From: Lepidodermella squamata
Taxonomy: Eukaryota > Gastrotricha
DNA: 64,000 nucleotides
NCBI GenBank assembly: GCA_047495785.1
Contig: JBLDXI010000009.1
Span: forward strand, 1,674,001 to 1,738,000
Direction: 5' to 3'
Part shown: positions 59,283 to 64,000 of the stretch, piece by piece
Layout of the letters: each line of letters begins with the position of its first letter
Position numbering within the stretch: the first letter of the stretch is position 1
Made by a program: the position numbers and the translations under genes
Notes under the pieces: generated by a model
Database searches by the model: none
Seen by the model: only the letters and a program-made list of their open reading frames with translations
Told to the model about the DNA's origin: nothing

Positions 59283-62200
59283 TTAGCAGGGAATTCCAGA
59301 GGCGCTCGAATATTCGTCGGTCCAGTATCGCTATTGGTTGGTTTGAATATTATAATTATTTTTACCAATTATAGGCCAATTACCAAAGCGCCGCTTGGGC
59401 AAGAACAATAAGCGGTTAGGCCGATCGCGGAGAGTGATGTGTCGTTTTGGATGGTCCCCGACAGAGTACGCTTTCCGCCACGCTCACAGCAACAACCCGC
59501 CTTGCAAATCAGTGAAGAAAGGAGCCCTTTGCTGAATACACATAATCACTGGAAAATCTTACAGGGCCGAGACCAACATTGGCGCTCAGGCAGTCGTAGA
59601 TCGTGGGGTAGGGCCCGCCTTCCTGAAAGGTCATTCCATTGGTTCTATCAGAGCACGCTAAGAGTAATTTGAAACTCACTGGCTTTGGGCTCAAGTCGAA
59701 AAGAGTGCATGCCGTACCAACGATCTCAACGGGACGGCAGGTTATAGCTGGGATCGGCGAAAGTGAATTTTCAGACTGAGTCAAACATCTGACAAAGCTG
59801 GTATATTTTTTCTGCAATGATATATTTTTTAAAAGTTGAATCAATCAATTCACAAAATCACAGCTGTGATGTTGTAGTAACAATCGTTGTAGTTTTCGTA
59901 TGTTCCGAGCTGCAACATTATTTACATCAATAACCCATGCATCTTTACAGTAGAGGGATTCGTACCTGGAAGTAGCGTCTGTCTACAGTAACATATTCGA
60001 ACCTACATTCTAGAGTGCGGGATAAGCCGTTGACTAGAGGCCAAGTACTTGTCATGATATAGTAGCCAATAAATTTGCTCTGCGCAGAAAAATCTAGCAA
60101 GTACAACTTAAGTTCGTTTTCAAACTCACCGAATAGGTGTCGCACTCGCTGAACGTGAATATTCGACCAGCGGCCGATGGCAGCTGCCGATTCAGGCTAT
60201 AGATTTTTCGCAACGGATGTAATATAATGTTACCGGAACTTCTTCTAGATTTCCCGTGTTTGAATTATAGCAACCCAATTCCATCGGCCTGCATACTAAA
60301 GCGCTACTGCGGACGCATATCTTGTATTTGACCTATTGAAATGTTAGCCGACCAGTTTTCGTTGAAAGCATTGGGAAAATCAGAAATCCAACTCACCGCT
60401 TTCAGGTTTTCTGCCATATACAAAAGTTCATGTTTGTAGTCACGCTGTTTAGGCAGTAAGCTTCCAATATCGGCGTTTTGCGAATACAAGTAAGGTGAAG
60501 TAGTCTAGAATGGAATTTGTGTCTTCCTGTTACCGGAACCAAATTTGCTGTATCGGAACCAAATATGCTGTTAGCGGAACCAAATTTTAGAATTTTCTAG
60601 TGGCCTGAAATCGCTTTTCGGATATTTATTGCATGTCAAAATTGGTCCCAATAATTCTAGAAAATTCACCAGTGAATTCAGCGCAACATTCTCTATAAGA
60701 CGCAGTGTTCAATTCAGAATTCATGCTTAGCCTAAAATTCTTAGAAATATTCAAAAAATGACTCTTGGCATATTTCGAGTTTGGTTCCGCAAAAAGCAAA
60801 TTTGGTTCCGCTACAGCATATTTGGTTCCGATACAGCAAATTTGGTTCCGCTCACTGTAAATTTGGTTCCGCTAAAAGATATTCCCTGTGTCTTTTGTTT
60901 GTGACCGTTATATGGTATCCCTAGTTTTACATGTTTTACATGCTTTAGCATTCAGTGTTACCGTCAAATGACAAGTTTGACCGAAATGCTAGAGTTATGT
61001 GGTTGTTGGGACCCGAGTCCGAAACGTGCCCGACCGCCCTCTGGCGTACCCGATCCCGACCGGGAAGCAGTATTTTGCCTGTCCATAACTGTTACTAAGT
61101 AATACCTATAGCTAGATTACAACTCTTAGTTTGCAGTTGAATCGTATTTGGATTGTGAGAATCTCACCCCGATATTGATCTGCACTTGTCCAGATTTGCA
61201 TCCAGCAGGAGCGATGTGATCGTAACCGGGCACAATCTCGAAATACGCCAAACAATAGTCGGATGCAGGCTGGTAACATGGAACTGCAACCTATCAAAAA
61301 TATATTGTTACCAAACTTTCTGCGGTATACATAATCAATTATTAAGCACTAAACACTGTTCCCGTAATGGTATTATAATGCCAACTCGGTCGGGCTGGGC
61401 TCCAATTACTGGAATGGTCGAAGCCTACCCCAGGTTAAGTCTAAATGTATAATTCTCGAATTTATTGCCTCAGATTCATCTTATCCTCTTATCCTCATCC
61501 ATCGAAACATAGAATAATGCTTGAATAATGTGGCTTCCATCAGGCAATAACGGAAATACGTTAGAAATCCACGAAAAATACTTACGTATAATGAGGACAG
61601 GCAGGCGCTCTCAGTATCGTAGTTGACAGCCGATGTGAAATTGAGCTGTTCAGTTACATTTGTAAAAATTACGTGTTCGAACAATGTCGGAACAAAATTA
61701 AAAATTCCCAAAATTAAAAATGATAAAGCTGCGCGGCTGGGTTTGCGTGATAGTAATCTTCTATAAATAGCTTTGCTACTTTTTAGTAGCTATAAATATG
61801 TTTAGCTCACCCAGAGCATTATTACGTGGGCGCGTCAGAAGAATTTGTGGAAGCGCCATTAGTATTGCGGGGTTTGCGCAAACTCACTCGGAATTCACCG
61901 GCGCGACAATTATTGGCACGGCAGAATGGATAGGCACCATCTGAGCAACGGATCCATTTACCTGTGGATGACTGGATTTCCACAAATAACATAAAAAATG
62001 GCTGATAGTACAATATTACTGTAGCAATCGTTGCCGATTTCACTGTATTCAAGAAAGACAAGCATTTGTCTATTGAGTCGTAAGTTGTCGAGCTATACTG
62101 TTCAATTGAAAGCAGGCAAGGCAAAAAGGTATATCGAATTGGCGGGTCTTCAGAAACTGGGGTAACCTGAGCGGCGAAGCGCAAAGCTTCCGAACAGCCA

Positions 62201-62661
62201 GGAACAGCTGGTGTACACGTTAAGGAGTCATTGCCGTAGATACAAATTGCGTAGCGCTGCAAAATCTCCACGGTTCATCAAGCTGAAAAGCCATGAGAAA
62301 AATACCTGGGTAAACTTCTGGCATACAGTTTGATCAGAGAATTTGTCAGAGATCTGAAAAGGCGAAAGGCTTTCTAATTAGCTAGCTATTCAATTTTCAA
62401 AATATTACAGCAGTCTCGCCTGATTGGCAGCTATCCGGTCGGCAAGTTCCAACTCCGTTAGCGTAGCACTGTACGAACTTGTCATAATTTTCGTTTTGAG
62501 AACTAGTTTATTGGAGAGTCATAGATATTCACCATACGACGAATTACTGGCGCTGTATTTGCGTCGAAAGATGGGCCACTCGGGGAGCATGCCTCCACAA
62601 TCGGCCAGATCAAGTAACCGTATATTGCCAGAAGTAGAATATCGATTATCCAAAAATGCAT
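59283..62661 (-). CDS. Secreted protein of repeated four-cysteine modules
   Basis: Exons (complement): 62661-62533, 62477-62409, 62353-62306, 62256-62167, 62097-62044, 61971-61888, 61645-61586, 61424-61350, 61290-61168, 60504-60397, 60332-60234, 60183-60130, 60079-59966, 59811-59680, 59622-59563, 59500-59384, 59330-59283; 487 residues. Every exon is a multiple of three and all 16 introns are phase 0. It opens with a signal peptide (MHFWIIDILLLAIYGYLIW). At least five modules follow the plan C-x7/8-C-x4/6-C-(intron)-x16/25-C, the last Cys often in CLSxL: FVQC..., RYAIC..., KWIRC..., KYKIC..., SFVRC.... No transmembrane segment follows the signal. Two long introns hold AT-rich DNA and a foldback element. 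Exon 61424-61350 is the least certain. I recognise no known domain. Confidence 0.62.
60526..60886. mobile_element. Second foldback element, with TTTGGTTCCG arrays as inverted ends
   Basis: The left end (about 60531-60590) carries three copies of CGGAACCAAAT-type sequence. The right end (about 60779-60875) carries five copies of the reverse complement, ATTTGGTTCCG, spaced about 20-23 bases. The stretch ATTTGGTTCCGATACAGCAA and its flanks match between the arms. An 8-base TGTGTCTT at 60518-60525 and 60887-60894 is a candidate target duplication. It lies inside a long intron of the cysteine-module gene. Confidence 0.6.
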
Positions 62662-63348
62662 TTCAACTTTTATAACGATAATATCGAGAGTATATAATCA
62701 GCGTTATACCCGTTATACACAATGGCGATACATCAGTGAAACAATTGAAATTTCAATCTCGTTCTGGCTGCTCTACAACGGCAAGAAACTCGTGTAACAG
62801 CAATTTGAGAAATGCGCCATTCTATAGAAGTTTTATTCTCTTTCCGTTACTACGCACTAGCAATACTATGACGCTCTCGTATGCAGTAGTTACAAAATAA
62901 GATTCCCGAAGTCGCTGCACGAGGATGCGTAATAAAGTTAATACTAAAATATGAATTCACATCCGGCTTCCCTTCTAATTTTGACCGCCTTTTATACATT
63001 AGCAACAGATGCAGAAATTAACTTATCACCTCAATATTCTTCACTTTTAGGCACCTTAAGGAAATATCTAATTTAATCCGCCGAATTTCTGATTCGTTGC
63101 AGCTGACTGTCAGAATGCTTTGCGAACGAATTGATGTCGTAACAAATTAACCCAGAAAAGACAACTGGATCTTGTGCATGGTTTCCAATTATTATAGAAA
63201 AAAACTGGAAAATAACATTATCAATGAATGCTGATAATTTTGCGGACGCGTGGCGAATGCACAAAAAACCATCCATCATCCAATTTTTGTGATAAGAAAA
63301 CGCTCTATTTTTACCACATTTTAGTCAGATATAAAAGTCGAATAACTG
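62662..63348. other. Intergenic region between divergent genes
   Basis: About 0.69 kb between the cysteine-module gene (-) and arsenite methyltransferase (+). No supported gene. TATAAAAG strings occur very close to both start codons, too close to act as ordinary TATA boxes. Confidence 0.55.
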
Positions 63349-64000
63349 ATGGCCTCGCAAGGTATCTTGTACGATGACCCTGCAGCAGTCTACAAGAGTG
63401 TTCAAGACTATTACGGCCGGGTTCTCAGTAAGACATCTGACTTGAAGACACCTGCTTGCTGCACGGCGGGTCGGCCTCCGCAACACATTCAAGACATCCT
63501 GTCGAAAATCCCACGTGAAATCACTGACAAATATTATGGCTGCGGCACTCCACTGCCAGTCGGCATCGAAGGCCTTAAAGTGCTTGATTTAGGTCTGTAT
63601 TCTCTTGGCCTGATTCTTTGAAACTTTATTAACTATTAACAGGTAGTGGGAGTGGTCGCGACTGCTATTTGGCAGCTGCTTTGGTTGGACCAAACGGCCA
63701 TGTTACGGGTGTTGACATGACCCCAGAGCAAGTCAGCGTTTCAAAAGCTCATATCGATGAGTACAGCAAATCACTGGGCTATTCCAAGCCTAATCTCACC
63801 TTTGTTGAGGGCTACATTGAGTTCCTAGAGAAAGCTGGCATTCAGCCAGGTACTTGGACATGATTTTAGTAGCCCGACTATTAGTTCGTTGATAGGTTCG
63901 ATCGACCTTGTCATTTCCAACTGTGTCATCAACTTGTCACCCGACAAGAGGCGTGTTCTTCACGAAGTCTACAAAGCCCTACGTCCCGGCGGCGAATTCT
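63349..64000 (+). CDS. AS3MT: Arsenite methyltransferase (AS3MT), N-terminal part
   Basis: The enzyme methylates trivalent arsenic using S-adenosylmethionine in the cytosol. Exons 63349-63592, 63643-63849 and 63896 to the window edge; the gene is cut at 64000. The N-terminus [21 protein letters not shown] with a following CC pair, the SAM motif [27 protein letters not shown], and [27 protein letters not shown] are diagnostic. The arsenic-binding Cys residues visible so far (CC near residue 37, the Cys in GRDC, and the Cys in SNCVINL) are present. The C-terminal part lies outside. A CATTTTAG acceptor is 24 bases before the ATG. Confidence 0.95.

Noticed and set aside
63330-63337. TATAAAAG as the AS3MT promoter
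   Set aside because: It ends only 11 bases before the ATG, so initiation ~30 bases downstream would fall inside the coding region; a trans-splice leader fits better. The same holds for the TATAAAAG next to 62661.
1-64000. CRISPR arrays, riboswitches, bacterial operons, rRNA genes
   Set aside because: The window is intron-rich animal DNA and no such structure was seen.

Overview
The window is nuclear DNA of a small-genome invertebrate animal. Spliceosomal introns are everywhere and many are only about 50-60 bases long. All three stop codons are used normally. The genes are metazoan: myotubularin, GAK, METTL16, PRPF6, Argonautes, a patched-family protein, an alpha-2-macroglobulin and arsenite methyltransferase. 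Many start codons lie 3-30 bases after a pyrimidine-rich AG acceptor, and several same-strand neighbours are 140-250 bases apart. Both fit spliced-leader trans-splicing with some operon-like grouping, as in nematodes, rotifers, chaetognaths, flatworms or tunicates. I cannot fix the phylum from sequence alone.

Layout. 1-7.3 kb is gene-poor, with two possible first exons of secreted proteins on the minus strand. 7.3-11.7 kb (-): FYVE-type myotubularin lipid phosphatase. 12.9-13.9 kb (+): C17orf75/Njmu-R1 homologue, then GAK (14.1-18.5 kb, +); both belong to clathrin/AP-1/Golgi traffic. 19.4-21.2 kb (+): METTL16 RNA m6A methyltransferase. 21.7-23.9 kb (+): a Cys-loop ion channel that appears to carry an EGF domain and a mucin-like stalk. 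24.5-28.1 kb (+): Argonaute A, with an in-frame amber codon. 28.3-32.5 kb (-): patched-domain transporter-like protein. 33.7-34.2 kb (+): small secreted protein. 34.5-39.7 kb (+): thioester-containing alpha-2-macroglobulin. 39.8-46 kb: mobile-element graveyard (tRNA-derived SINE with perfect target duplications, a LINE relic, and a foldback element inserted into the LINE endonuclease). 46.1-49.0 kb (+): PRPF6. 49.2-52.6 and 53.1-56.7 kb (+): tandem Argonautes B and C, C with a one-base deletion. 56.9-59.0 kb (+): ankyrin-repeat protein. 59.3-62.7 kb (-): a 17-exon secreted protein made of repeated four-cysteine modules, with every intron in phase 0. 63.3 kb to the edge (+): arsenite methyltransferase.

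Gene models were built by hand from splice sites, with reading frame checked across every junction; exon coordinates are given in each entry. The most novel items are the EGF-stalk-channel fusion, the cysteine-module protein, and the foldback elements whose terminal repeats are themselves arrays of short repeats.
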